Below, piece by piece: positions 1 to 10,879 of a DNA stretch of 64,000 nucleotides (positions are counted from its first letter, which is position 1; each line of letters starts with the position of its first letter). The stretch covers positions 1,798,001 to 1,862,000 of the forward strand of contig JAUTDP010000010.1 in NCBI GenBank assembly GCA_033439795.1, written 5' to 3'. The position numbers and the translations under genes are program-made. The notes beneath the pieces were generated by a model. It was not told the origin of the DNA and ran no database searches. It saw only the letters and a program-made list of their open reading frames with translations. The stretch comes from Sordaria brevicollis (taxonomy: Eukaryota; Ascomycota; Sordariomycetes; Sordariales; Sordariaceae).

Positions 1-1679
1 ATATATCCGATAAACTTATAATCGAATAAATTAAATTTAATATTACGGACGTATTTATTATTTTTAATATAATTATTTAGTAAAATAATATTTTTAAACG
101 TCGCTCGTTTAGTAATATTACAATTAATACCCTTAAAGAGAAATAGGATACCTAATTACATAATATCGATAAATTTAATTTAAAGGATTATAATATTCCG
201 GAGAATATAAATAAAGTTATTATATTTTTTAATTAAGAAGTTATTAATAAATTCGCCAACGTTTATTATACGTTTAATATAAAAGACTTATTCGGCTTTT
301 TATATACGAAAATTAACGCAATTACGAAATATTAGGCCTAATATAATAAAGGTTACTTAACCTTTACCTTTAAAATTCTAACGGCTATAAATTAAAATTA
401 TTAAGAATAGAATAATAATAATATTTTATTAATAAATTTCGATACTTTTAAATTTATTATCGAAGATTCCGAGGGCGTACGTATTATTTTCGAAGAAATT
501 AAATTGCGAACTATTTTAATTAAAATTATTCTTTTTTAATAATAGGGATATTAAATTATTATTATTAATTTAAATATTAATTTAAAATAAATATATAAAT
601 ATACTACTAACCTATTAAAGTATTAAAAGGGCGTCGAAATAAATAACGAACGTTTCTGTAAAGATTTACGTAAAGAATAAAATAAAAATATATTCTTAAC
701 GCGTTAATTATTAAAAGCCTACGGGAATAAGGATCCCGACCTCGAATTGGACAATTACGAAACTTTACGTTATAAAAACGCCGTATTGTACAAAAAGAAC
801 TATAAATTCCAAACCCAATTTATTACGCTACGTTAAATTACTAATTATTTTAATAAGGGAATTTAAAATAATACCCCGTTTAACGACGGTTAAAACGACG
901 ACCTATTTAACGACGGAGAAATTTAGAACGATACCCCGTTTAATAATAATTATATTAATAAATAAAGTACCCCTTACGAATAAAAAAATAATTCTTCGAT
1001 TAAAGGTTACCCTTCCTATCCCTACTTCCTTATTAAATAGAATAAAACCCGTCGCAATTTAATTAAAAAAGAGAAAGAATTCGTTAAAATTAAAAATAAT
1101 TTAATAATTATAAAGGTTTAAGCCGAAGAATTAGGAGGAATAATAATTACCCGGAACGGCGATATAGCCGATTTATATACTATAATCGCTACTTTAATTA
1201 AAGAGAATATTGACCTCTATAAAGAAAATATTAATTTCCGTAAAAAGAAAGTCGCTTTCTTAATTCCTAAGAACTTCGAACGTTATAATTATATTAATTA
1301 TATTAATTATAACGAAAATAGTAACGAAGGAAGCCGTTATAAGGAAACCCTTACTATTAATTTCTTTATAATTAATTATAAACGTTTATTAATTAAAGAA
1401 AAGGATTTACCTTATTTTTATAACGAAAAGGATAAGGATATTATTACCTTCGACGTTTAATATTATTATATTTTCAATAAATTTAAATTAAACGCCGACT
1501 ACTTTTTTAATAACGAAGTTAAAAAAATATATATCGAAAATTATATTATTAATAAAGTTACTTAAAACTTCGAACCTTATTTCGCCGACGGCCTTTATAA
1601 TATTAAAATTTCTAATAAACTATTAACCTATTTGCGTACCGAATATTACGATTACGATCGCAAGGAGAAAACTATTTAC

Positions 1680-2290
1680 AAATTTAACGATTTAAAATTC
1701 GAAATAAATAATAACTTTTAAAAATTCTATAATAAATTCGTTCGCTTAGCCGGAGAATATAATCGCCCGCCCAATTTATAGAAATAAGAATTCAATTAGA
1801 AACTCCCCAATAATATTTAGAATATACTTTTCTAAAAATACGGATAGGAAAATATAACCTTTAATTAATATACTTTAATAATTAAAAAGGCAATCGAAAT
1901 TAATTAACGCATTTTCTACAATAATAAGGCTAAGAAGGATAATAAAGATAAGGATAAGAATATTTCCTCTTCTTCAAATTTATTTAATAAAATTAAGGGT
2001 TCTAACGATTCTAATAAGAATTCTAATAATACTATTAATAATAGTACTAATACCAATAATAATAACTAAAATAATTCCTATTACGCCCCCGATATAATTC
2101 GTAAAAAAGTTCGCAAATTATTCGAAGAAAATAAATATTTTATATATAAAAAAATTAAATACTATTTCTATAATTATTTTAACCGCCGTAGCAGTAACCC
2201 CAACTATATTAACAAATTCGTCGACTACTACGGTCGTAAAAATAAAGAGGACAATAAACCGGCCGATAATAAAGCGGAAAATTAATTACT
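1680..2290 (+). pseudogene. gag remnant with CCHC zinc knuckle
   Basis: Around 1700-1830 a degraded reading contains the motif RLAGE followed by RPP, resembling retroelement gag capsid. At 2136-2177 the codons fit CX2CX4HX4C once TAT is taken as RIP-mutated TGT or CAT (TGT to TAT is G-to-A; CAT to TAT is C-to-T). A basic, Lys/Asn-rich linker precedes the knuckle. Stops such as TAA at 2068-2070 interrupt the frame. The knuckle normally binds the element RNA during particle assembly. The 5' limit of gag is not resolved. Confidence 0.6.
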
Positions 2291-2439
2291 TTAGGAATAT
2301 TAAACTCCTTCTTAAGAATTAAATTAATAAGTATTTATTTTAGAAAAAATTTAAAAGAAATACTATTAGAGAATATAAAAATAAATAAAGGATTTTTAAA
2401 AGATTATTTAAATAGGTTAACTTTAATTACATCCTATAT

Positions 2440-2560
2440 TATAATAAATAATAATAGAAAAACTTTATTTACGAATAATATATTTATTAATTTAGGAATA
2501 AATAGTAATATCTTTATAAATAAGGATTTTATAAGTAATATAATAAAATAAAGAGTAGAA
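2440..2560 (+). pseudogene. retropepsin (protease) remnant
   Basis: At 2489-2497 the codons AAT TTA GGA sit where a retroviral-type aspartic protease has its Asp-Ser/Thr-Gly active site. Asp to Asn and Ser to Leu are both single RIP changes. Downstream codons still read N-I-F-I-N-K-D-F, typical of the stretch after the active site in Ty3/gypsy proteases. The active-site Asp is lost, so the domain is inactive. Confidence 0.55.
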
Positions 2561-3399
2561 AAATTGTACGGATTCTAATTATATACCGTAAAAGGCTATA
2601 CCGGATAATATAGCGAAACGATCGATTAATATTTAAAAAGACCGATTAAAGTATAAAATTAGAAATTCGATAAAAAAGTAATAATTATCGTTAATTCGGG
2701 TTATAACGTTATCCTAAGTAAATATTAATTAAAAAAATATAAAATCCTAATAAACGTTATTAATATTAAATTAATCTTCAATAAAATAATTATTACTTTC
2801 TCGGTATTTAATAAACGGATTTCCGAATTTAAAACCCTCGCCGATACAACTCCCTCACTATCGCCTTTAATAAAACCTAACCGACCGACCGAATTCTTCG
2901 AAAAACCTAAGGAAAGACCCGTTTAATTAGGAGAGGACGAAAATTTAATAAAAATAGAATACAAATTAATAAATTAACGCACCTTACGATAGGAAAACGA
3001 CGATATAATATTTATACGACGTAAATATATTAAAATATTCGAAACCGAATAAAAGAATAATCCCTATTAAGGAAAAAACGCGCGTAGCCGATACCGATTA
3101 AAATATAATAATATAAAATAATATAAATATTATAATAACCTTACCGTCGTTAATACTAACGCCTTCCTTATATTTACTAAACGAAAATATATAAAAATTA
3201 TTAACCTCTATAAATTTAACCGATTTATCGACGACCGAAAAAAATAAACTTTCGCTAAAAATAAAATAGAATTACGTAAACGAATTAAAAAAGAAATCCC
3301 GGAATATATCTATAAATATTTAAATATATTTAATAAGAAGGAATCTAATACCCTACCGGATTATTATATTAACGATTATAAAATTAATTTAATAAACGG

Positions 3400-4500
3400 A
3401 GCGAAACCCGAAGATTTTAATTATAATCCGTTATATAAAATATCGGTAGACGAATTAGAAATTTACCGGAAATATATTAACGAAACGCTAATTAAAGGGT
3501 TTATCGAAAATAATTCGGCCCTATAAGCGGCGCCTATCCTTTTCGTACTTAAAGCCAATAGTAAATTGAAATTCTACGTAAACTACTAGAAACTTAACGC
3601 TATTATTCGGAAAGATAAATACCCGTTACCCCTTATCGATAAAATTATCGTCCAAATTAATTAAATAAAAATCTTCTCAAAAATAAATATTTAATAAATA
3701 TTCTACCGGATACGTATACACTTAAACGATAAAGAATTAATAATATTCCGAATAAAATACGGCGCTTATAAATATAAAATCCTACCCTTTAGGTTAATTA
3801 ATAACCCGTTTACCTTTTAACGATATATTAACGAAACTTTAATAAGATATTTCGACGATTTTTATAGCGCGTATATCGATAATATTTTTATCTTCTCGAA
3901 TAATTTAGAAGAATATAAAATTTATATTAAAAAAATACTAGCGAGGTTAGAGGCGGCCGGCCTATAAATAGATTTAAACAAATACGAATTCTATATTAAA
4001 AAAATTAAATTCTTAAATTTTATTATTAAAATTAATAATATATTAATAAACCTTTAAAAAATTATAATTATAAAGGATTAATAAGTCCTAACGAATATAC
4101 GAGGGATATAATCCTTCTTAAGCTTTTATAATTTCTATAAATACTTTATTAAAAACTATAATCGGATAGCGAAGCCTTTAATAATTATAATTAGGAAGGG
4201 AGAAATTTTTAATTAGAATAAAGATTATTAAATTACGTTTAAAGAATTTAAAAATCGTTTACTATTAACGCTTATCTTAACCTATTTCTAATACGAACGC
4301 CTAATACGTATAAAGATAAACGCGTCCAATAGAATAATAGCCGGCGTATTATTATAATTAATCGATAATAAATAGCGACCGGTTACCTTTTATTTAAAAA
4401 TAATATATAATATAGAATATAATTATTCTATTTATAATAAGGAATTAATAATTATTATTAGAGCCTTATAATATTAAAAAGCCGAATTTATTAATTTATA
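3400..4500 (+). pseudogene. reverse transcriptase / RNase H remnant
   Basis: The stretch at about 3590-3645 reads L-N-A-I-I-R-K-D-K-Y-P-L-P-L-I-D, the conserved start of the gypsy-type RT palm. The catalytic YxDD box is at 3872-3883 and now reads Y-I-D-N, its last Asp lost by a G-to-A change. From about 4200 an RNase H-like stretch follows (N-K-D-Y, then a K-E-F-K motif). Numerous stops interrupt it. The family function is copying element RNA into DNA. Confidence 0.8.
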
Positions 4501-5059
4501 CGAGCCCTTTTTAATTTTAACGGATAATAAAGCCTTTAAGTAATTTAATACTAAAAGACTTTTAAATTTATAATAAGCCGGGTAGGCCGAATTCTTATCC
4601 TAATATTATTTCGTTATTTTTTACCGATTAAGAAAGGAAAATAATATAGTAGACGTATTATTAAAGAAAGTAAAGGATTTAAAGAATTAAAAGGCGAAAT
4701 AGGAAGTATAGAAGACTTTCTAAATCTTTAAGAATTTCGATAATAGTCGGATAATATAACCCAATAAAATAATTAATAGTATTAATACGGTTTATACGTC
4801 GATTATATCCTTAGGTACGGCTATTATAGAAATTAATTTTAAAATTGTAAAGGGAATTCGAAAAGAACGATTAGAAAGCTATTTACTTATAAATTACCTT
4901 ATTTTCGAAAATAAAATATACCCGGATTTAAAAATCTATCGAAATATAATTAAAAGGGGGGAGAACGGGTATTAATTTATTACCAATAAAATTCTTACCC
5001 GTTTTAATAAATTTATTGTACTACTTAATATTTTAAAAGTTTAAATTATTTATAAATTA

Positions 5060-6180
5060 TATATAAAAATTACTACCGTTTATTTAAGCCGAAATAAAAT
5101 AAAACGTTTAATATTTATATAATATTAATAATTAAAGATAACCAATAACGTTAATTATTTCGTTACTAATTGCGTAATATATTATATTTCGAAAATTCCC
5201 CGAAATAAAACCCCCGGTAAATTAGAGCCTATTCTAACAATTTAATATATTTAATAAAATTTAATCGTAGATTTTAAAACTATATTTAAGGATAAACGAA
5301 AATTCGATAATATATTCATAATAATAAATTAATTAAATAAAATATTATAGATTATCCTTTACTTTATAATAATAATAGCCCGAAATATAGCCTATATATA
5401 TTACAAGGGCCCTTACCGTATTTACAAATTATTAAGTAAAATTATTTCGGATAGAAGCCCCCAATTTATATCGGATTTTATAAACGAATTAACTAAAATT
5501 CTAAATATTAAATAGAAATTAGCTTCTTCGGGATATAATTAAATTACAGAATAGGCCGAAATTATAAACGAATATTTCGATTAACGTCTTCGTCCCTTCG
5601 TTAATTACTTTTAAAATAATTAATTAAAAGCGATCCCGGTAATAAATATAATATAAATAGGAATACCGTACAATAATTTAAATAAAATATAATTATACGA
5701 AATATTAAAAGGATTCCCGATACCCGGAACTTTAAATTAGGAAGCTCGAATTAATTTCAATAGCGTACAATTAATAATTAAAAAGAAATTTAACCGGAAA
5801 GACGCGTAAAGTTTAATAAATCGGATCCGAAAATACGTAAATAAAGTAAAAGAATTTATTATTAAAATTTAAAAATAAATAATTAAATAATTAAATAAAT
5901 ATCAACGCGTCCCGGATTTCGGACTTAATAATAGAATATTTATTATTAAATAGAGCGAATTTATAAACCGGTTAAATTATAAATTCGATTTTCCTTTAAC
6001 GAATTAATATTTTAAAATTAAGGAAAAGTATAATTATTCGTTTAGGTTAAAAATATTAGAAAGTTAAAAAGGAACGGATATTTTCTATACCGATAAATTT
6101 CGGAAATATTTTAATAATTTATTACCCGATTAGAAATTAGAAAAGCTAGTAGGGGAATATATAAGAAACGATATCGAATA
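5060..6180 (+). pseudogene. integrase remnant
   Basis: At about 5442-5480 the sequence still reads I-I-S-D-R-S-P-Q-F, the motif around the second catalytic Asp of the retroelement integrase core. Further on, S-S-G-Y-N and A-E-I-I-N-E-Y mark the region of the catalytic Glu. Readable but interrupted coding continues to about 6180. Integrases insert the cDNA copy into the genome. This one is non-functional because of RIP stops. Confidence 0.75.
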
Positions 6181-6184
6181 GGAA

Positions 6185-6375
6185 ATAGAGGAAATTCTAA
6201 TTTCTTGGGTATATTTTAATAAATTTTAATACCGAATAAATTAGAAGGGATATAACCCGGACCCGAAATTCTATAACGCTAGGAATTTTAAGAATTTACC
6301 CAAATTCTTAAAAATATATTACGAAATATACCCTAAATACCCGGGACCGCTTATACGTTTAGAGGAATAATTATA
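6185..6375 (+). pseudogene. C-terminal chromodomain remnant of integrase
   Basis: After the integrase the frame reads E-E-I-L, then a Y-R-I/K-W-K-G-Y-N-P-D-P core and A-R-N-F-K. A P-G-P-L-I-R-L-E-E tail follows. This is the chromodomain pattern found at the end of chromoviral integrases such as those of fungal MAGGY-like elements. In that family the domain guides insertion to methylated-H3K9 chromatin. Several aromatic or stop changes fit RIP. Confidence 0.7.
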
Positions 6376-6540
6376 AAAAATTAAAACGGAGGAATTTAAT
6401 AAAGATTATCCGGAAAATAATATCCCTTTAAAGAAAAGTATAAAGAAATTGAGGAAGGTAATAAGCACTAGGAAATAAAGGACCCATTTTATATATAATA
6501 ATAATTCTAATATTTCGAAAATTCGGGGCGAATTTTTTTC

Positions 6541-6552
6541 GAAGGGGGGGGT
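6541..6552 (+). other. polypurine tract
   Basis: GAA followed by nine G directly precedes the presumed LTR. Its purine-only composition and position match the plus-strand primer of LTR retrotransposons. Confidence 0.65.
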
Positions 6553-6786
6553 AATATTACAGCGCTAACGGATAAAGTCCCTATTAGGGCCCTATTTAAC
6601 GGACCGGTTATCGCTTAAGCGATTACCCTAATAGAGGTTAACCGCACTAACGTACGTGACTACGTGCCACCTTCGTAGGTCGCCCGCGCCCAGGTATAAA
6701 CCCTAGCGCAGGGCGCGCCCTTTACTCGTTTTCTTCTTTTCTTCTTCATCTTATAATTCTACAATAGACCTGGATTCAACGTATTA
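6553..6786 (+). repeat. probable 3' LTR, RIP-mutated only in its upstream part
   Basis: The block starts TAATA just after the purine tract and ends TATTA. TGATA and TATCA ends, each hit once by RIP, would give this and would form a 5-bp inverted repeat. Up to about 6640 the composition is RIP-like; after that CA, TG and GC-rich stretches are normal. A TATA box and a pyrimidine-rich tract follow, as in a U3/R layout. The right end is inferred, since no 5' copy is in the window for comparison. Confidence 0.5.
6695..6700 (+). promoter_or_regulatory. TATA box in LTR
   Basis: TATAAA in the unmutated half of the LTR, followed by GC-rich and then CT-rich sequence. It is the natural LTR promoter position. 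It also lies about 445 bp upstream of the ATG of the SET-MYND gene. Confidence 0.45.
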
Positions 6787-7144
6787 AGCTTGTCTCTCGT
6801 GACCACGTCGCTCGTGACACATCCTAATAAACAGTGCCTGACTTCCCTTTCTCCTAACAATTTGCTTTGCGATATTTCCTCGAAACATCATCCATCGAAG
6901 AACAAATCTGAAGTCAACTGTCTTGGGCTCGGAGGTATATACGGCGTACTGCAGCGGCTTACCGGTTTATAAGGGGTCATTCAGTGGAAAGGGCACTTCA
7001 CTCTTCCGTAACCTCGACCTTCATCGCCACTTCACCAGCACTTCGACTTTTCTCACCACCTACAAAACGGTCACCCCAGCAACCGCTCTCTCTTCAACTC
7101 ATCAACAAACCCCAACAACCCTCACCGGGGTGAAATCATCAACC

Positions 7145-8978
7145 ATGGCCACCACCAACAACCCCCCTCCAATCCCCAAAACCCGCATCGGCACCGCCCC
7201 AGGCCGGGGCCGCACCATCTACTCCCTCGAGCGCTTCGGCGCCGGCGAGACCATCGCCATTCTCGACAACCCACTCATCGCACTCCCGGACGACGCCAAC
7301 ATGCGCTCAACCTGCAACTACTGCCTTTACGTCTCCGGGACCATCGAATTCGAAGGCGACGTCGAAGCCGGTCCCCGAGTCTGCAAGGCCTGCACGGGCT
7401 GCAAGGCAGCTGTGTACTGCAACGCCGAGTGTCAGCGGGCGCACTGGAAGCTGGTGCACAAGGCCGAGTGCAAGATGTTTAAGCGTATCAAGGAGAGGGC
7501 GGGGAAGGATTGGTTGCCGACGCCTGTGAGGGCGGTGGCGCAGGTCATGTTGCTGTTGAAGAGTGGTGATGAGGAGACTGTCAAGGCTTTTGGTCCTGGA
7601 GGAACCCTGGAGAGTAATGTCGAGGGGTTCAAGACTGATGAGCAGCTGTGGAAGGATTTTGAGTTGCAGGCTACGGGGGCGGTGGTGTATGCGGGTTTGT
7701 TGCAGAGTGATGAGACGTTGAAGCAGGCTATGGAGGTGCTTTGCAGGGTGAGTTTGGGAGTCCAAACTGGTATGAATCGTTTTGGATGTGTGAACTAACC
7801 TGTGCGATGTGTAGATCCAAACGAACGCGTTTAACAGGTTTGATGCCGATACGGGACAGGGTGGCATTTACGTCCATCCTAGTCTGTCGATGGTCAATCA
7901 CTCTTGTGTGCCGAACGCTTACATCACTTTCGACAAGCGCAAGACTCATATTAAAGTGGAAAGGGATATAGAACCGGGCGACGAGATTCTCATTTCCTAT
8001 ATCGGTATGTCTATTATGGTGCACTCGCAATCTATGATGTCTCATCATCTAACTTTCCGATCAGATCACACCGCGCCTCGTAGTGCAAGGCAAGAGGGCC
8101 TTCGACTCTATCACTTCGAGTGCAGTTGCATTCGTTGCAAAGACGACTTGGATGTATACGAGGTGATTCAGGCTTGCGGGGTTTCTGCGGGTGTCAAGTG
8201 GCTGAATCCCCCGAACGCCTCTTTCCAGCCGGATGTTGAGAGCCTGGTTCCCGCTTACGTCGAAAGGTCCAAGAAAATACCAAAGTCCAAGATCGAAGAA
8301 ATCCACTGGGAGTATTTGAAGTTTAGCTTCAGTCATCAATGGGAGCGCCTGGAAAGTGCACGAACCGGGTGGGAGCTTTGCAAGCCCCTCAGGGACGCGC
8401 AACTGTGGGCTCTCGAACCTCTTTATTCCGTACTTCTCAAAACAGCTACCCTCCTGGGCTCTGACCGCAGAACCCTAGCCAAAGCACTCCCTATACACTG
8501 CTTCATGGCGTTGGAATGCTTCCCCTTCAAGTACCCGGCTCCCTTCGCTCCTTTCAGGGTCAAAACTCTGATGACGATTGCGAAGCTCCTGTCCGCAGCA
8601 GGAGATCTAGCGTATAGCGGCGATCTTGCCCGATACTGCGACCATGAGGGTGTCATCGGTGTTCTGGCAACCGCGGACATCGTTTCCTTGACTGAAGTCA
8701 TCCTTCGGTTGGTATGGCAGAACGGCAACCTTGGAGGTGTGGCATCGTGGGACGTCTTACACGGAACTGGCGAAATGCTCCGCGACATCCGAGATCTTGA
8801 GGACCGCGACGAGAAGGACGTTGAGATGGTCAAACACTGGGCAGACAACGTGCAAGATGATGCAAGCAAGCGTTTCTGGGAGAATGTGGTGATGAAGCCG
8901 ATCAAACAACTTGCGAGCTTCGCCATCGAGATCATGGAGGCTGAGCTGGGAGACAACAAGAGCCTAGCTCGCAGGTAG
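7145..8978 (+). CDS. SET domain protein with MYND zinc finger (SMYD-like)
   Basis: Three exons, 7145-7747, 7815-8004 and 8065-8978, give 568 residues. Introns are 67 and 60 nt with GTGAGT and GTATGT donors. The ATG at 7145 is the first in-frame ATG; the open frame upstream has none. A MYND zinc finger lies at about residues 57-106, with Cys pairs, then the Q-R-A-H-W-K motif and a final Cys. It interrupts the SET domain, as in SMYD proteins. The SET core is recognisable from N-H-S-C (about residue 228) and G-D-E-I-L-I-S-Y, and the post-SET Cys cluster C-S-C-I-R-C follows. The family transfers methyl groups from S-adenosylmethionine to lysines of histones or other proteins; the substrate here is unknown. 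The C-terminal half is probably helical, as in other SMYD proteins. The gene converges on its neighbour with only 26 bp between the stop codons. Confidence 0.88.
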
Positions 8979-9004
8979 CTTCGCGAAGGGAACATACAGT
9001 ATCA

Positions 9005-10199
9005 CTAATTCCTCTCTCCGCGACCAGAGCCCATATGCTCAATCGAATCCTCTAGGTTCTGATCATACTCTGGTAGTTTGACGCCTGATCCAGTGACGGG
9101 GAGCGAGGTTGTAGGCGTTGAAACAGCATGTAACCTTCTCGCGAGATCTGTCTCGCCATGGCCAGTCTCCGACCATGTCCGCTTGCGACCAGCGGAAGAT
9201 ATACCAGCGGAAGACATACCAGCGGATGATATGAGGGTCTCGTCAGTTGTCCAGTTCGCCTTGAGCTTTTCCTCCCTGCCCATAGAAATCTCGGGTGCCA
9301 TCTGAATGATGTCAACCTGGTCGGCACGGCTGACTGTTTTAGAGACACCACTTGTTTGAATATCCAATTCCGTTGATGGGATACTGCGTCCCGAGTGGTT
9401 GTTGGGGTGCGCCTCGGTCAACAGCCGTCTCAACTCTGCGTTCTCGGCACGAAGGGTTGCAACCTCATCTTCAAGATCGGTGGCAGAATTGTTGTTAATA
9501 GCCTTTGACACGAAGAGATTGACCTGGTATTGGAGTTCAGAGACCTGGGCTCTCAGGTCGGCCAACTCTTTTTCATTCTGGGACGGGGAAATGTCCTCAA
9601 CTTCGAAACAGCGAGGATCGCCACTTTCCGACCGCGTTTCCGTCGTGGTGGATGTTCTGATGATTCTTGAAGGCCCGTGGTCGTGGTCTGGGTAAATGAG
9701 TCTGTAAGGGTCGTCGGGGTGCTTGACAATGTGCTCGATGCCGAACTTAGGTCGATACCACTCATCGTCGTATAACCTACATCTCGTCGGTCGAACATGA
9801 TCTGACCGCTAAAATCGGTCAATCATAGTTTTCGGCATTCAACGGTATCAGATAGAGTTTACCTACTCATTCAACACATGGTTTGACGGTATATCCCACT
9901 TCATACTCCCAAGCGACTTGGAGCATTTGGGACATACCAATTCTGCATCTTCGTCTCCACTAGAAGGCATGACGAGTATGAATTAATGTTACATAGAGAG
10001 AATTTGGACGAGAAGGTACTCACTCTGATGAAAACAGCGCTTCAGGAAGTCTAGGGTCTCTGTCTTCCTCGCGAAGGTATCCCAGATTGTCGCCAGACTT
10101 GATATTCGGACAAACGTAGTCGTCCACTTTAGTCCAGAGGTTGATGAACCTGCCGACTTTGTATTCGCAGTATTTCCAATGAACGTTCACCAGCTCCAT
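9005..10199 (-). CDS. Spliced coiled-coil protein of unknown function
   Basis: I do not recognise this protein. The frame is strongly coding by NNC codon use. Exon 1 (10199-10024) starts M-E-L-V-N-V-H-W-K-Y-C. Intron 1 (10023-9960, GTGAGT...TAG) is clear. Exon 2 starts at 9959 and contains C-P-K-C. The last exon reads W-Y-R-P-K-F-G-I-E-H and runs to the stop at 9005. Its middle (L-A-D-L-R-A-Q-V-S-E-L-Q, then L-R-A-E-N-A-E-L-R-R-L-L) is a leucine-zipper-like coiled coil, and three 15-bp repeats encode S-S-A-G-(M/I). Intron 2 is ambiguous. GTAGGT after 9867 with a GAG acceptor before 9782, or GTGTTG after 9879 with TTTTAG before 9808, both keep the frame. The frame is also open upstream of 10199 to a stop near 10345 without another ATG, so a 5' exon may be missing. 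It diverges from the REX1 gene. Confidence 0.6.
9190..9236 (-). repeat. Three 15-bp tandem repeats inside CDS
   Basis: Units of the type ACCAGCGGAAGATAT are repeated three times with small changes. On the minus strand they encode S-S-A-G-M / S-S-A-G-I / S-S-A-G-R in the tail of the coiled-coil protein. The repeat stays in frame, so length changes would be tolerated. Confidence 0.75.
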
Positions 10200-10879
10200 G
10201 ATGGAACATGAACTAGATGCCGCGTATTCAATTATCGGCCATGCTAAAACCTTCAGTAGTTCAGAGAGTAGGGAGAAGAATGATGCCGGTGCCTTGCGTA
10301 TCGTGGTTGAGGCGCTGTGGAAGTTGGGAGTAGATCACGCTCGCCGTTGGGTGAGTTCAAGTTGAGACTAGGTTGACCCGGATTGACTTGCACAATGGCT
10401 GTGTCCGTGGAATATTTTTTTGCATGTTATCAAATTCCTTCACTCACTTTGTCCTCAACGGAGGAAGGAGCCATCGTGTAAGTCGTTTGCAATTGGGGAC
10501 GGCCTTGGCAGGGGACCGAAAGAGGTAGGCGCCACACTCTACTGATGAACATGTGGCTTTGTGACACAAGTGACAGCGGCATCAGCCACAATGAATCTCA
10601 AAGTGGGGCTCTGGCTGCAACGACCGCCAGTGACTCGCTCCACCGATCTTGGCGTGCCTGGTGTTGGCAGGCACGAACAAGGGTCTTTTCTTTTTTGGTT
10701 TGATCGAACTCCAGTGACATTCAACTTCAGACGTCCAATTCCATGTTTTCCTCATCTCAAACTTGATCACTTTCATACACTTTTTCACTCCCTAGTCGCT
10801 TCTCTTTTACCAACATTATTTCTCTTGCACTTCTGTGGAGTCATCGAGCCACACGTTTCTCAGAGAAAGCGCAGTCATC

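Larger units (their letters stand above)
1..6786 (+). mobile_element. RIP-mutated Ty3/gypsy chromovirus retrotransposon relic (3' part)
   Basis: This AT-rich block has almost no CpA or TpG; its first 120 bases have none. It is rich in TpA but keeps CpG, which is the product of RIP in Neurospora and its relatives. Every frame is broken by TAA and TAG. Reading the + strand while allowing C-to-T and G-to-A changes gives, in order, a gag zinc knuckle, aspartic protease, reverse transcriptase, RNase H-like stretch, integrase and chromodomain. A purine tract and LTR then follow. This order is that of Ty3/gypsy chromoviruses. The left end lies outside the window, and bases 1 to about 1650 could not be assigned beyond presumed gag or leader. 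The element is dead. In living Neurospora such DNA is normally cytosine-methylated and carries H3K9me3; that is family knowledge, not seen here. Confidence 0.9.

Noticed and set aside
6790..7144. Possible N-terminal extension of the SET-MYND protein
   Set aside because: The open frame upstream of 7145 has only non-ATG starts and Thr/Ser-rich leader-like content.
9553..9822. 89-codon minus-strand frame with a basic R-R-K-R-G-R-K stretch, bZIP-like
   Set aside because: The neighbouring frame over the same bases has far better codon use and continues into the coiled coil. The basic stretch is a shifted reading.
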